Positions 9,904 through 19,040 are shown, counted from the first letter of the stretch. The stretch: 52,342 nucleotides of DNA from Curtobacterium sp. Leaf183 (GCF_001424385.1 NZ_LMPO01000008.1:140188-192529); one strand, 5' to 3'. Numbers and translations are program-made. Notes: generated by a model not told the origin, from the sequence alone.

Positions 9904-10947
9904 GTGACCCCGACGCGCACCCGGCGGTCCGCCGGGTGGTCCGCCGGGTGGTCCGGCTGGACGCTGTGGGTGCTCCGCCGCGCCCTCGGCGGCATCGGGG
10001 TGCTGTGGGCGGTCGCGACGATCGTCTTCGTCGCGATCCGGCTGATCCCCGGGGACCCGGCGCTCGCGGTGCTCGGTGGCCCGGGCTCCCAGGCCTCCCC
10101 CGACGCCGTCGCCCGAGTCCGCCTGGAGTACGGCTTCGACCAGCCGGTCATCGCCCAGTACGCCGTCTTCCTCGGACGCCTGGCGACCGGGCAGCTCGGC
10201 GACTCCTACGCGTTCCGCACCCCCGTCGCCACGCTCCTGGCGCAACAGCTCCCCGTCACCCTGACCCTCGCCGTCGCCGGGCTCGTCGTCGCCTGGGCGC
10301 TCGCCCTCGTCGCCGCGTGGTGGTCGACGCAGCGGGGCCGGATCGCGGCAGCACTGACGTCGGCGCTGAGCGTCACCGCCAGCGTCATGCCGCACTTCTG
10401 GCTGGGCAGCGTGCTCATCGTGGTGTTCGCGAGTTCCCTCGGCTGGGTGCCGGCAGTCAGCGACGGCACCGTGCGCGGTTGGGTGCTGCCGGTGCTCACC
10501 GTCGCGGTCCCCGTCGCCGGCTACCTCGCCGAGACCGTCCGCGACGGCGTGGTCGACGCACAGCGGTCCGCCTTCGCGCTCGCGGCGCGCGGACGGGGCG
10601 AGACCCGCGCGGGGGTGTTCGGCCGGCACCTGCTGCGACACGCGGCCCTGCCCGGGATCGCCCTGTCCGCGTGGGCCTTCGGCTCGCTGGTGTCCGGAGC
10701 CGTCGTCGTCGAGTCGGTCTTCGCGCTCCCCGGCATCGGGCGCGCCCTCGTCAGCGCCGTCGCGCAGCGGGACATGCCCCTCGTCGCGGGCATCGCGCTC
10801 GTGTCCGCGGCGGCGTACGTCGTCGTGCTCGCGGTCGCCGACCTGGTCGAACGCGTGGTCGACCCCCGCCAGGCCCGTCGCGCAGCGGTGACCCGGCCGC
10901 GGGTGCCGCACCGTCCGACGACCGGCCCCGGGACGGACGTGCGATGA
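9904..10947 (+). CDS. ABC transporter permease, DppB/OppB type
   Basis: 347-residue inner-membrane permease with six predicted helices: one near the N-terminus (RALGGIGVLWAVATIVFVAIRLIPGDPA) and five in the binding-protein-dependent transport domain. The family pattern IPGDPA is present, as is the EAA-type loop around FALAARGRGETRAGVFGRHLLRHA that contacts the ATPase. The GTG start at 9904 is preceded by AGGAGG (9891-9896), 26 bases after the receptor gene. The stop overlaps the next ATG (ATGA). It pairs with the following DppC-type permease. Confidence 0.9.
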   Translation: MTPTRTRRSAGWSAGWSGWTLWVLRRALGGIGVLWAVATIVFVAIRLIPGDPALAVLGGPGSQASPDAVARVRLEYGFDQPVIAQYAVFLGRLATGQLGDSYAFRTPVATLLAQQLPVTLTLAVAGLVVAWALALVAAWWSTQRGRIAAALTSALSVTASVMPHFWLGSVLIVVFASSLGWVPAVSDGTVRGWVLPVLTVAVPVAGYLAETVRDGVVDAQRSAFALAARGRGETRAGVFGRHLLRHAALPGIALSAWAFGSLVSGAVVVESVFALPGIGRALVSAVAQRDMPLVAGIALVSAAAYVVVLAVADLVERVVDPRQARRAAVTRPRVPHRPTTGPGTDVR

Positions 10948-11819
10948 GCGGGATCGCCGAACCGAGCCTCCAGGCCGGCACGTCGTCCACGAGCGCGGCG
11001 ACCGCACGGGGTCGTGCCCGCGGGCTCGGCGTGGCCGGCACGGTCGCCGCCGCCGTCGTCGCGCTCGCCGTCGTCGCGGCGATCTGGCCGGACGCGCTCG
11101 GCGGTGGCGCCCCGCTCGCCGTGCACCCCGCCGATGCGCTGCTTCCGCCCGGGGCCGGGCATCCGTTCGGCACCGACGAGTCCGGCCGCGACGTCCTGGC
11201 CCGGGTCGTCGCCGGCACCCGCGCGAGCCTGGTCGTCGGCGTCGTCGCGACGCTGGTCGGCGGCGGTGTCGGCGTGGTGCTCGGCGTCGTCGCCGGACTC
11301 GGCGGTCGGTTCCTGGACGCCGTCATCGGCCGCGTCACCGAGGTCGCCTTCGCACTGCCCCTGCTGCTCGTCGCGCTGGTCGTGATCGCCGTGACCGGTC
11401 CGGGACCGGTTCCCGCGATGCTCGCCGTCGGGTTCGCGACCGCCCCCGGCTACGCCCGCATCGTCCGCGGCCTGGTGCGCTCCGCACGCGGCTCGCAGGT
11501 GGTCGAGACCGCCGTCCTGCAGGGCCGGGCGCCGGCCCGCATCGTGGTCCGGCACGTCCTGCCCGCCGCACTCTGGCCGGTCGTCGCCGTCGGGACGCTC
11601 GGGGTCGGCCAGGCCGTCGTGTGGGCGTCGGCGCTGAGCTACCTCGGCGTCGGGACGCCGCCGCCCGCACCGGAGTGGGGTGCGATGCTCGCCGACGGCC
11701 GCACCTACCTGCAGACCGCCCCGTGGATGAGCGCGTTCCCGGGACTGGCGATCGTCGTGCTCGCGACCGCCGTCACGGTGCTCGGCCGTGCCCTGCGGCG
11801 GACCGGAGCCCTGCGGTGA
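10944..11819 (+). CDS. ABC transporter permease, DppC/OppC type
   Basis: 291-residue partner permease. The OppC-type signature HPFGTDESGRDVLARVVAGTRASL is seen after the first helix, and the EAA loop around VVETAVLQGRAPARIVVRHVLP is clear. Six membrane helices are expected. The start overlaps the previous stop by four bases and its own stop overlaps the GTG of the ATPase gene, so all three are translationally coupled. Confidence 0.9.
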   Translation: MSGIAEPSLQAGTSSTSAATARGRARGLGVAGTVAAAVVALAVVAAIWPDALGGGAPLAVHPADALLPPGAGHPFGTDESGRDVLARVVAGTRASLVVGVVATLVGGGVGVVLGVVAGLGGRFLDAVIGRVTEVAFALPLLLVALVVIAVTGPGPVPAMLAVGFATAPGYARIVRGLVRSARGSQVVETAVLQGRAPARIVVRHVLPAALWPVVAVGTLGVGQAVVWASALSYLGVGTPPPAPEWGAMLADGRTYLQTAPWMSAFPGLAIVVLATAVTVLGRALRRTGALR

Positions 11820-13537
11820 GCGCGGTCCTCGACGTCCGCGGGCTCCGCGTCGCGATCGACGGCACGCCGCTCGTCACCGACGTCGACCTGCGCGTCGACG
11901 CCGGCGAGTGCGTCGCGCTCGTCGGCGCCTCCGGGTCGGGCAAGAGCGTCACCGTGCGGGCACTGCTCGGCCTGTCGGCCACCGGGGCGGTCGTCCGGGC
12001 CGACCGGCTCGAGGTCGCCGGCCTCGACGCCCGCGCCTTCTCCGAACGTCGGTGGCGTTCGGTGCGCGGCTCGCGGGTCGGGTACGTCGGCCAGGAGGCC
12101 CTGGGCGCGCTGGACCCGCTGCGTCCCGTCGGGCGCGAGGTCGGTGACGTCCTGCGGCTGCACACCGAGATGCGCGCGCACGAACGCGTGGACGCCGTTC
12201 GCGCCGCGCTCGCCGACGTCGGGCTCGACCCGGCGATCGCGTCGGACGGACGCCTCGCGGGCACGCTGTCAGGGGGGATGCGGCAGCGTGCACTGATCGC
12301 CGCCGCGACCGTCGGTTCGCCGTCGCTCGTCGTCGCGGACGAACCGACGACGGCGCTCGACGCGGGGGTCGCGGTGCGCGTGATGGACCAGCTCCGACGG
12401 GCCCAGGAGCGCGGCGCGGGGCTGCTCGTCGTGACGCACGACCTGGGGCTCGTCGCCGGGTGGGCCGACCGGGCGGTGGTGCTCGACGCCGGACGGGTCA
12501 TCGAGCAGGGGACGGTGTCCGAGGTGCTGCGGGCGCCGTCGCACCCGGTGACCCGGGCGCTCGTCGCGGCCGCGGGGTCGGGTGCGGGTGCGGGAGCGGG
12601 AGCGGGTGCGGGAGCGAGAGCGGGAGCGGGAGCGGGTGCAACCTCGCACGGTGCGCCCCCCGACGAGCCGGCCGACGCATGGTGCGAGGTTCCATGCACG
12701 GTGGCAGGGTCCGAGCCTCGCACCATGGAGGGAACCTCGCACGGAGGCACAACCTCGCACGGTGCGAGGTCGGCGCTCGCGGCCGACGACCTGCACAAGG
12801 CGTACGACGGTACCGAGGTGGTGGCCGGGGTGTCGTTCGGCCTCGGCCCCGGTCGGGTGCTCGGCGTCGTCGGAGCGTCCGGGTCGGGCAAGACCACCGT
12901 CGCGCGGATGCTGCTCGGCCTCGAGACGCCCGACACCGGCTCGGTCGCGCTCGACGGGACTCCGTGGGCGCCCCTGCCCGAGCGCGACCGCCGTTCGCGA
13001 CGAGGTCGGATCGCAGCCGTCGTGCAGGACCCCGGCGCGACCTTCGACGAACGGTGGAGCGTCGAACGGGTGCTCGCCGACGCGATGTCGGACGGCGGTG
13101 CCCGCCGGGCGACGGGCTCGCTCGGCCCCCGCGTCGACGCGGCGCTCCGCCAGGTCGACCTCGACCCCGCGCTGCGCGGGCGGTCCCCCGGCACGCTGTC
13201 GGGTGGGCAGCGGCAGCGACTGGCGATCGCCCGGGCGCTGGCGACCTCGCCCGACGTGCTGGTGCTCGACGAGCCCGTGACCGCCCTCGACGCGACGGTC
13301 CAGGACGCGGTGCTGACGCTGCTCGAACGGCTCCGCGACGACACCGGGGTGGCGATGGTCTTCGTGTCGCACGACCTGCGGGCCGTCCGGCGGATGGCGG
13401 ACGACGTGCTCGTGGTCGACGCGGGTGTCGCCGTCGAGCACGGCCCGGCTGCGCGGGTCTTCGCGCACCCGGAGCACCCGGTGACCATCGCGCTGCTGCG
13501 GGCGGCAGAGCGGCTGACGGCCGGCCCGCGCGGGTGA
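11816..13537 (+). CDS. Fused double-domain ABC transporter ATPase (DppD-DppF type) with repeat-derived linker
   Basis: 573-residue protein carrying both ATPase domains of a peptide-type importer. Domain 1 has Walker A GASGSGKS at residues 37-44, signature LSGGMRQRALIAAA and Walker B LVVADEP. Domain 2 has Walker A GASGSGKT at about 352-359, LSGGQRQRLAIARAL and VLVLDEP. Between them, residues about 250-322 form an unusual linker: a Gly-Ala-rich run followed by repeated TSHGA/TSHGG words. These are encoded by copies of a GTGCGAGGTT/AACCTCGCAC DNA motif that also occurs between genes elsewhere in this window. The GTG start overlaps the previous stop. The ATPase function is secure; the linker is the oddity. 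Confidence 0.92.
   Translation: MSAVLDVRGLRVAIDGTPLVTDVDLRVDAGECVALVGASGSGKSVTVRALLGLSATGAVVRADRLEVAGLDARAFSERRWRSVRGSRVGYVGQEALGALDPLRPVGREVGDVLRLHTEMRAHERVDAVRAALADVGLDPAIASDGRLAGTLSGGMRQRALIAAATVGSPSLVVADEPTTALDAGVAVRVMDQLRRAQERGAGLLVVTHDLGLVAGWADRAVVLDAGRVIEQGTVSEVLRAPSHPVTRALVAAAGSGAGAGAGAGAGARAGAGAGATSHGAPPDEPADAWCEVPCTVAGSEPRTMEGTSHGGTTSHGARSALAADDLHKAYDGTEVVAGVSFGLGPGRVLGVVGASGSGKTTVARMLLGLETPDTGSVALDGTPWAPLPERDRRSRRGRIAAVVQDPGATFDERWSVERVLADAMSDGGARRATGSLGPRVDAALRQVDLDPALRGRSPGTLSGGQRQRLAIARALATSPDVLVLDEPVTALDATVQDAVLTLLERLRDDTGVAMVFVSHDLRAVRRMADDVLVVDAGVAVEHGPAARVFAHPEHPVTIALLRAAERLTAGPRG
12639..12770. repeat. Cluster of GTGCGAGGTT-type motifs inside a coding linker
   Basis: AACCTCGCAC or its complement occurs at 12639-12649 (inverted), 12682-12691 (direct), a shorter CCTCGCAC at about 12716-12723, 12733-12742 (inverted), 12750-12760 (inverted) and 12762-12770 (direct, truncated). 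The last two form a small palindrome. All are read in frame within the fused ATPase linker. The same word is clustered at 36547-36658 between genes. Confidence 0.8.
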
Positions 13538-13572
13538 GACGCGGCTGCCCAGGCGAGACACCCCTGCGGACG

Positions 13573-13621
13573 CGAGACGCCGCCCTGCACCGCGGTGTCT
13601 CGCGGGCAGGGCGGCGTCTCG
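13573..13621. terminator. Bidirectional terminator hairpin
   Basis: A perfect 16-bp inverted repeat, CGAGACGCCGCCCTGC at 13573-13588 and its complement at 13606-13621, separated by 17 bases. It lies between the convergent ABC operon and the ProP-like transporter gene. GCGAGAC-type words occur four times in this gap, two in each direction, so the gap may also hold a REP-like repeat. No T-run follows, as is common in this GC range. Confidence 0.65.
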
Positions 13622-13643
13622 ACGTGGTGAGCGGGGCCTCCCG

Positions 13644-15197
13644 TCAGCCCTTCTGGGGGCCGTCAGCAGCGACGACCGGGATCTCGCTGGTCGAGAACTC
13701 CTTCGCCCAGTCCGACTGCGCGAACTCGGACGACGGGTCGTTGTACTCGTCGATGACCTGGGCGACCTCTTCCTCGGACGCGACGGTCGGACCGGAACCC
13801 ATGAGCGGTGCCGACGCGGTCTCCTTGGTGAAGTACACCGCGACGAGCCCGATCACGGCTGCCGCCATCAGGTAGAACGCGGGGATGTCCTCGGCCCAGC
13901 CGAAGCCGGCGTCCTTGGCACCGTTGATGAGCGCCGCCGTCGCGAGCGGGGTCGTGCCACCGAACAGCGAGACCGACACGTTGAACGCGATGGCCAGGGC
14001 GCCGTAGCGGATGATCGTCGGGAACAGCGCCGGCAGCGTCGAGGGCATGGTCGAGGTGAAGGTGACGAGCACGACGCCGAGGATGAGCAGGCCGAAGAAC
14101 ACCCCGACCCCGGTGCCGGTCTGCACGAGCTGCAGCGCGGGCCACGAGAACAGGAAGAAGCCGATGCAGCCGGCGGCGAGCACCGGGCGACGGCCGAAGC
14201 GGTCGGACAGCCGGCCCCCGAACGTGATGACGACCATCATCAGGATCATCACGATGACGATGAGGATCAGGCCGAACGTGGCGTTCTGCCCGAGGTTCTG
14301 CTCGAGGTAGGTCGGCATGTACGACAGGAGCATGTAGTCGGTCACGTTGAAGACCAGGACCAGGCCGATGCAGATGACGAGCGCACGCCAGTTCTCGGCG
14401 AAGAGCTTGAGGAAGGGCGTCTTCTGCGACTCGCGCTCGGCCGCCTGCTCCTGCTGCTTCTGGAAGGCCGGGGTCTCCTCGAGCTTGAGCCGCAGGTACA
14501 GGCCGATCAGGCCGAGCGGACCGGCGACGATGAACGGGATGCGCCAGCCCCAGCTGAGCAGGGCGTCCTCGGACAGGCCGAACTGCAGGCCGGTCACGAT
14601 CGAGGCACCGAGCACGTAGCCGGCGAGCGTGCCGAACTCCAGCCACGAGCCCATGAACCCGCGGCGCTTGTCCGGTGAGTACTCGGCGATGAAGGTCGCG
14701 GCCCCGCCGTACTCACCGCCGGTGGAGAAGCCCTGCACGAACCGGGCCACCAGCAGCAGCACCGGCGCCCAGAACCCGATCGTGTCATACGACGGGATCA
14801 GGCCGATCATGAGCGTGCCCGCGGCCATCAGGATCATCGTGAGCGCGAGGACCTTCTGGCGGCCGATCCGGTCGCCGATGGGCCCGAAGACCGCACCGCC
14901 GATCGGGCGCACGATGAACGCGGCGGCGAAGAAGCCGAACGTCGCGACGATGTTCGACGCCGGGTCGCCCTGCGGCAGGAAGACCTGGGAGATCGTGACC
15001 GTCAGGTAGGCGAAGATGCCGAAGTCGAACCACTCCATCGCGTTGCCGAGGGCGGCGGCGGCGACGGCGCGCTTGAGGAGCGACTCCTCGACGACGGTGA
15101 CGTCGTCGCTCGTCATCTTCCTGCGGGCGCGCTCGGCGGCGCGCTTCGTGCGCAGCGGGCGATCGCCGTGCGTCTTCGGTGCGTTGCTGGGTGTCAC
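13644..15197 (-). CDS. MFS metabolite/H+ symporter, ProP-like
   Basis: 517-residue major facilitator of the metabolite:H+ symporter group, which includes ProP (glycine betaine/proline) and alpha-ketoglutarate or shikimate carriers. About 12 helices are expected, starting at AVAAAALGNAMEWFDFGIFAYL. The signature loops GPIGDRIGRQKVLALTM (loop 2-3) and SDRFGRRPVL (loop 8-9) are clear, together with RFVQGFSTGGEYGGAATFIAEYSP, which is typical of ProP-type proteins. The acidic C-terminal tail contains no obvious coiled coil. GTG 15197 has GGAGGA at good spacing. A betaine or proline substrate is plausible and unproven. Confidence 0.85.
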   Translation of the reverse strand: MTPSNAPKTHGDRPLRTKRAAERARRKMTSDDVTVVEESLLKRAVAAAALGNAMEWFDFGIFAYLTVTISQVFLPQGDPASNIVATFGFFAAAFIVRPIGGAVFGPIGDRIGRQKVLALTMILMAAGTLMIGLIPSYDTIGFWAPVLLLVARFVQGFSTGGEYGGAATFIAEYSPDKRRGFMGSWLEFGTLAGYVLGASIVTGLQFGLSEDALLSWGWRIPFIVAGPLGLIGLYLRLKLEETPAFQKQQEQAAERESQKTPFLKLFAENWRALVICIGLVLVFNVTDYMLLSYMPTYLEQNLGQNATFGLILIVIVMILMMVVITFGGRLSDRFGRRPVLAAGCIGFFLFSWPALQLVQTGTGVGVFFGLLILGVVLVTFTSTMPSTLPALFPTIIRYGALAIAFNVSVSLFGGTTPLATAALINGAKDAGFGWAEDIPAFYLMAAAVIGLVAVYFTKETASAPLMGSGPTVASEEEVAQVIDEYNDPSSEFAQSDWAKEFSTSEIPVVAADGPQKG

Positions 15198-15444
15198 GGG
15201 TGTTCCTCCGGTGTGCTGAGCGTCCTTCGGGCGTCCGACGGGACGGCGACGTTGCAGCTCCCCACGAGCTCGCGCTCGCCGGACAAACCCCGACAGACTA
15301 GCAGGTCCCCAGTGGAGCGCTCCAGCGGCCACTGTCTGGGAGTCGTCGGAACCGGTACGATCGGTGGCACCACGTGTCACGCGTGGACACTCAGGCACCT
15401 CATCACGGACTCGGTGCCGCACATACCGATCGAAAGGCGCAGCC
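15198..15444. promoter_or_regulatory. Divergent promoter region with palindromes, ProP-like gene and valS
   Basis: No gene is seen. For the transporter, TAGTCT reads on the minus strand at about 15296-15301 as a -10. For valS, TACGAT at 15356-15361 is a possible -10, giving a leader of roughly 75 bases. A perfect 12-bp palindrome TGGAGCGCTCCA (15313-15324) sits between them inside a wider imperfect dyad (CCCAGTGG and its partner). The valS leader can form CCACG/CGTGG and GGCACC/GGTGCC (15394-15418) hairpins. Confidence 0.5.
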
Positions 15445-18039
15445 ATGACCAAGCCCATGCCCGACAAGCCCACGGTGGACGGACTCGAGCAGGTCTGGGG
15501 ACCGGTCTGGGAAGCGCAGGGCACCTACCGCTTCGACCGCGACGCCGCCGGACACCGCGACGCCGTGTACTCGATCGACACCCCGCCCCCCACCGCCTCG
15601 GGCTCCCTGCACATCGGCCACGTGTTCTCGTACACGCACACCGACCTCAAGGCCCGGTTCGAGCGCATGCGCGGCAAGCACGTCTTCTACCCGATGGGCT
15701 GGGACGACAACGGTCTCCCCACCGAGCGCCGCGTGCAGAACTACTACGGCGTCCGCTGCGACCCGTCGCTCCCCTACGACCCCGACTTCACGCCGCCGTT
15801 CGAGGGCGGCGACGGCAAGTCGAGCAAGGCCGCCGACCAGCTGCCGATCTCGCGGCGCAACTTCATCGAGCTGTGCGACCAGCTGACCGTGCAGGACGAG
15901 CAGCAGTTCGAGGAGCTCTTCCGCACACTCGGCCTGTCCGTCGACTGGACGCAGTCGTACCGCACGATCGACGCCACCTCCCGCGCGAGCGCCCAGCGGG
16001 CGTTCCTGCGCAACCTCGAGCGCGGCGAGGCCTACCAGGCCGACGCCCCGACGCTCTGGGACGTCACGTTCCGGACCGCGGTCGCCCAGGCTGAGCTCGA
16101 GGACAAGGACATGCCGGGCGCCTACCACGGCATCGCGTTCCACCGAACGGACGGCCAGGGCGACGTCGTCATCCAGACCACCCGTCCCGAGCTGCTCCCG
16201 GCGTGCGTGGCCCTGGTCGCACACCCGGACGACGAGCGCTTCCAGGACCTGTTCGGCACCACCGTCCGCTCCCCCCTGTTCGACGTCGAGGTCCCGGTGC
16301 TCGCACACCACCTGGCCCAGAAGGACAAGGGCGCCGGCATCGCGATGGTCTGCACCTTCGGTGACACGACCGACGTCGTCTGGTGGCGCGAGCTGCAGCT
16401 GCCGAACCGCGCGGTGATCGGGTTCGACGGGCGCGTGCGCTCCGACGCGCCGACGTGGATCGAGTCGTCGCGCGGCCAGGAGCTGTACGCCGAGATGGCC
16501 GGCAAGACCGTGTTCTCCGCCAAGAAGGTCGTCGTGGACGCCCTGACCGAGTCCGGTGAACTGGTGGGCGACGTGAAGACCATCCAGCACCCGGTGAAGT
16601 TCTTCGAGAAGGGCGACAAGCCGCTCGAGATCGTCTCGACCCGCCAGTGGTACATCGTCAACGGTGCCCGCGACGAACAGCTCAAGGCCACCCTGCGCCA
16701 GCGCGGCCAGGAGATCGGCTTCCACCCCGACTTCATGCGCGTCCGCTACGACAACTGGGTCGGCGGCCTGTCCGGCGACTGGCTCATCTCGCGCCAGCGC
16801 TTCTTCGGTGTGCCGATCCCGGTCTGGTACCCGCTCGACGCCGACGGCAACCCGGTGTTCGACCAGCCGATCGTCCCGACCGAGGCGCAGCTCCCCGTCG
16901 ACCCGTCGTCCGAGCCGGCACCGGGGTACTCCGCCGACCAGCGCGGCGTCCCCGGTGGCTTCCAGGGCGAGCTCGACGTCATGGACACCTGGGCCACCTC
17001 GTCGTTGACCCCCCAGCTGGCGGGCAAGTGGGAGACCGACCCGGAGCTCTACGGCCTGGTCTACCCGTACGACGTCCGCCCGCAGGCGCAGGACATCATC
17101 CGCACGTGGCTGTTCACCACCGTGCTCCGCAGCCAGCTCGAAGCGACGCAAGTGCCGTGGAAGCACGCCAGCATCTCCGGCTTCATCGTCGACCCCGACC
17201 GCAAGAAGATGTCGAAGTCGAAGGGCAACGTCGTCACGCCGATGTCGGTCCTCGAGCAGCACGGTGCCGACGCGGTCCGCTACTGGGCGGCATCGTCCAA
17301 GCTGGGCACCGACGCGGCGTTCGACCCGCAGAACCCGAAGCAGATCAAGGTCGGTCGTCGTCTGGCGATCAAGGTGCTCAACGCGGCGAAGTTCGTGCAC
17401 GGCTTCCCGCTGCCCGAGGGCGCCAGCCGGGTGACCGAGGCGCTCGACGTCGACATGCTCGCGGCGCTCGGGTCGACCATCGACCAGGCCACCGCGGCGT
17501 TCGAGGCCTACGACCACGCCCGCGCCCTCGAGGTCACCGAGCGCTTCTTCTGGACGTTCTGCGACGACTACCTCGAGCTCGTCAAGGAGCGCGCCTACGG
17601 CACCGCGCCGGACGCGACGCACGAGACCCAGGCGAGTGCGGTCCTGGCGCTGCGCGCTGCGATCGACGCGCTGCTGCGCCTGCTGGCACCGTTCCTCCCG
17701 TTCGCCACCGAAGAGGTGTGGGCCTGGACCCACGACACCAGCGTGCACCGCGCGGCGTGGCCGACCGCGGCCGAGCTGCCGGTCGACGCGTCGGAGACCG
17801 GCCTGCTCGCCGCCGTCGGCCAGGCGCTCATCGGGATCCGTGGCGCGAAGACCGCCGCCAAGGCCTCGCAGAAGACGCCGGTCACGCGCGCCGTCGTGGC
17901 CGCGCCGGCCCAGACGCGGCAACTCGTCGAGCGCGCCGCGGTCGACCTGGCGGCCGTCGGCCGGATCCAGGACCTGTCGTTCGTCGACGGCCCGGAGCTC
18001 GCGGTCGTCGAGATCGAGCTGGCCGAGCAGCCGGCCTAG
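15445..18039 (+). CDS. valS: Valyl-tRNA synthetase
   Basis: Class I synthetase of 864 residues charging tRNA-Val and editing threonyl adducts. HIGH is exact at residues 56-59 (SGSLHIGHVFSYTHTD) and KMSKS is at 588-592 (KKMSKSKGNVVTP). The WDDNGLPTERRVQNYYG stretch marks the shorter ValRS type found in actinobacteria. The editing CP1 domain lies at about residues 190-330, and the anticodon-binding domain after 640 ends in a short region that lacks a long coiled coil. ATG 15445 follows GAAAGG. The gene stands alone, with a hairpin after it. Confidence 0.95.
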   Translation: MTKPMPDKPTVDGLEQVWGPVWEAQGTYRFDRDAAGHRDAVYSIDTPPPTASGSLHIGHVFSYTHTDLKARFERMRGKHVFYPMGWDDNGLPTERRVQNYYGVRCDPSLPYDPDFTPPFEGGDGKSSKAADQLPISRRNFIELCDQLTVQDEQQFEELFRTLGLSVDWTQSYRTIDATSRASAQRAFLRNLERGEAYQADAPTLWDVTFRTAVAQAELEDKDMPGAYHGIAFHRTDGQGDVVIQTTRPELLPACVALVAHPDDERFQDLFGTTVRSPLFDVEVPVLAHHLAQKDKGAGIAMVCTFGDTTDVVWWRELQLPNRAVIGFDGRVRSDAPTWIESSRGQELYAEMAGKTVFSAKKVVVDALTESGELVGDVKTIQHPVKFFEKGDKPLEIVSTRQWYIVNGARDEQLKATLRQRGQEIGFHPDFMRVRYDNWVGGLSGDWLISRQRFFGVPIPVWYPLDADGNPVFDQPIVPTEAQLPVDPSSEPAPGYSADQRGVPGGFQGELDVMDTWATSSLTPQLAGKWETDPELYGLVYPYDVRPQAQDIIRTWLFTTVLRSQLEATQVPWKHASISGFIVDPDRKKMSKSKGNVVTPMSVLEQHGADAVRYWAASSKLGTDAAFDPQNPKQIKVGRRLAIKVLNAAKFVHGFPLPEGASRVTEALDVDMLAALGSTIDQATAAFEAYDHARALEVTERFFWTFCDDYLELVKERAYGTAPDATHETQASAVLALRAAIDALLRLLAPFLPFATEEVWAWTHDTSVHRAAWPTAAELPVDASETGLLAAVGQALIGIRGAKTAAKASQKTPVTRAVVAAPAQTRQLVERAAVDLAAVGRIQDLSFVDGPELAVVEIELAEQPA

Positions 18040-18047
18040 TCCCACCC

Positions 18048-18073
18048 GCCCCGCCGGCACGATCCGGCGGGGC
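18048..18073 (+). terminator. Hairpin after valS
   Basis: GCCCCGCCGG (18048-18057) and its exact complement (18064-18073) enclose a six-base loop. It falls between valS and the small downstream gene, so it may end or attenuate the valS transcript. No T-run follows. Confidence 0.6.
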
Positions 18074-18100
18074 GTCACCCCACACGGCCAGGAGGCTCGG

Positions 18101-18352
18101 ATGCAGTTGGGCACACGATGGAACGTCGGTGCCGTGGCACCGTCACGGCTCGACGAGGCCCTGGTGGTCGCGGTGCGACAGGTCGAGGACGAGCTGTCCG
18201 CCGAGTCGGTCGACACGGCGGCGTGGGGCTGGACGCTGACCTACCTCGAGGGCAAGCCGCGCGTCGAGCTCGACGACGGCACGTCGATCCACCTCGACGA
18301 CGCCGGCCGCGCCCAGGTGACGAACCCGGACGACGCGGCCGAAGAGGACTGA
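18101..18352 (+). CDS. Small acidic protein of unknown function
   Basis: 83 residues, soluble, acidic at the C-terminus (NPDDAAEED). The sequence has alternating charged strands, WTLTYLEGKPRVELDDGTSIHLDD, with no motif I can name. The ATG has a strong AGGAGG at about 18090-18095, which supports real translation. It lies 61 bases behind valS and before a tetR gene. I believe it is a conserved Microbacteriaceae protein, from memory only. Confidence 0.7.
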   Translation: MQLGTRWNVGAVAPSRLDEALVVAVRQVEDELSAESVDTAAWGWTLTYLEGKPRVELDDGTSIHLDDAGRAQVTNPDDAAEED

Positions 18353-18458
18353 CCGCTCGGTCCGCCCCGCCCCTGCTGCGCACCCCGGTCCTGTCGTACA
18401 CTGGAGAACCACCGTTCCCGGCACGGGTGTGGTGGGGACGAGCAGAAGGGGACGGACG

Positions 18459-19040
18459 ATGGCAGCGGGAACGGTCACACCGGACACCCGGGCGCACATC
18501 GTCGACGTCGCCGACGAGCTCTTCTACGCCCGGGGCATCCAGACCGTCGGGATGGACGAGATCCGCACCGGGGCAGGGGTCTCGCTCAAGAAGCTGTACG
18601 CGGCGTTCCCGGGCAAGGACCAGCTGATCGCCGCGGTGCTGACCGGGCGGCACGAGTTCTGGGAGCACGGCATCGCCCAGGCGGTCGACGCGGCCACCAC
18701 TCCGCGGGACAAGCTGCTGGCGATGTACGACTTCCTCGAGTCGTGGTTCGGTGACGACACCTTCCGAGGCTGCGGGTTCATCAACGCGTTCGGTGAGCTC
18801 GGCGCGACCTCGCCGGCGGTCGCCGCCATCGCGCGCGACCACAAGGAGTCCTTCCAGCGCTTCGTCGCCGGGCTGACGTCACAGGCGGTGGACGACCCTT
18901 CGCTGGCCGAGGAGCTCGCCGCGCAGCTGGCCCTGCTGGCCGAGGGCGCGCAGACCACCGCCGCGATCGCCGGGGACACCGCGCCCGCTCGGCACGCCCG
19001 CCGAGCGGCGGCGACGCTGATCGACGCCGCGACGCGGTAG
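18459..19040 (+). CDS. TetR family transcriptional regulator
   Basis: 193-residue repressor. The N-terminal DNA-binding domain occupies residues 8-55, with HIVDVADELFYARGIQTVGMDEIRTGAGVSLKKLYAAFPGKDQL. The C-terminal ligand domain contains FRGCGFINAFGELG, a pattern seen in the TetR_C_33-like/YxaF group that responds to small aromatic or xenobiotic ligands. ATG 18459 is preceded by AGAAGGGG. TACACT at 18397-18402 is a plausible -10. No obvious target gene is adjacent; the M3 peptidase downstream has its own promoter. Confidence 0.87.
   Translation: MAAGTVTPDTRAHIVDVADELFYARGIQTVGMDEIRTGAGVSLKKLYAAFPGKDQLIAAVLTGRHEFWEHGIAQAVDAATTPRDKLLAMYDFLESWFGDDTFRGCGFINAFGELGATSPAVAAIARDHKESFQRFVAGLTSQAVDDPSLAEELAAQLALLAEGAQTTAAIAGDTAPARHARRAAATLIDAATR

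Noticed and set aside
15355..15375. GGTGGCACC in the valS leader looks like the core of a T-box.
   Set aside because: The base after TGG is C, which would not pair with the usual discriminator of tRNA-Val. GCG does not follow, and the short leader leaves no room for stem I with a valine specifier.
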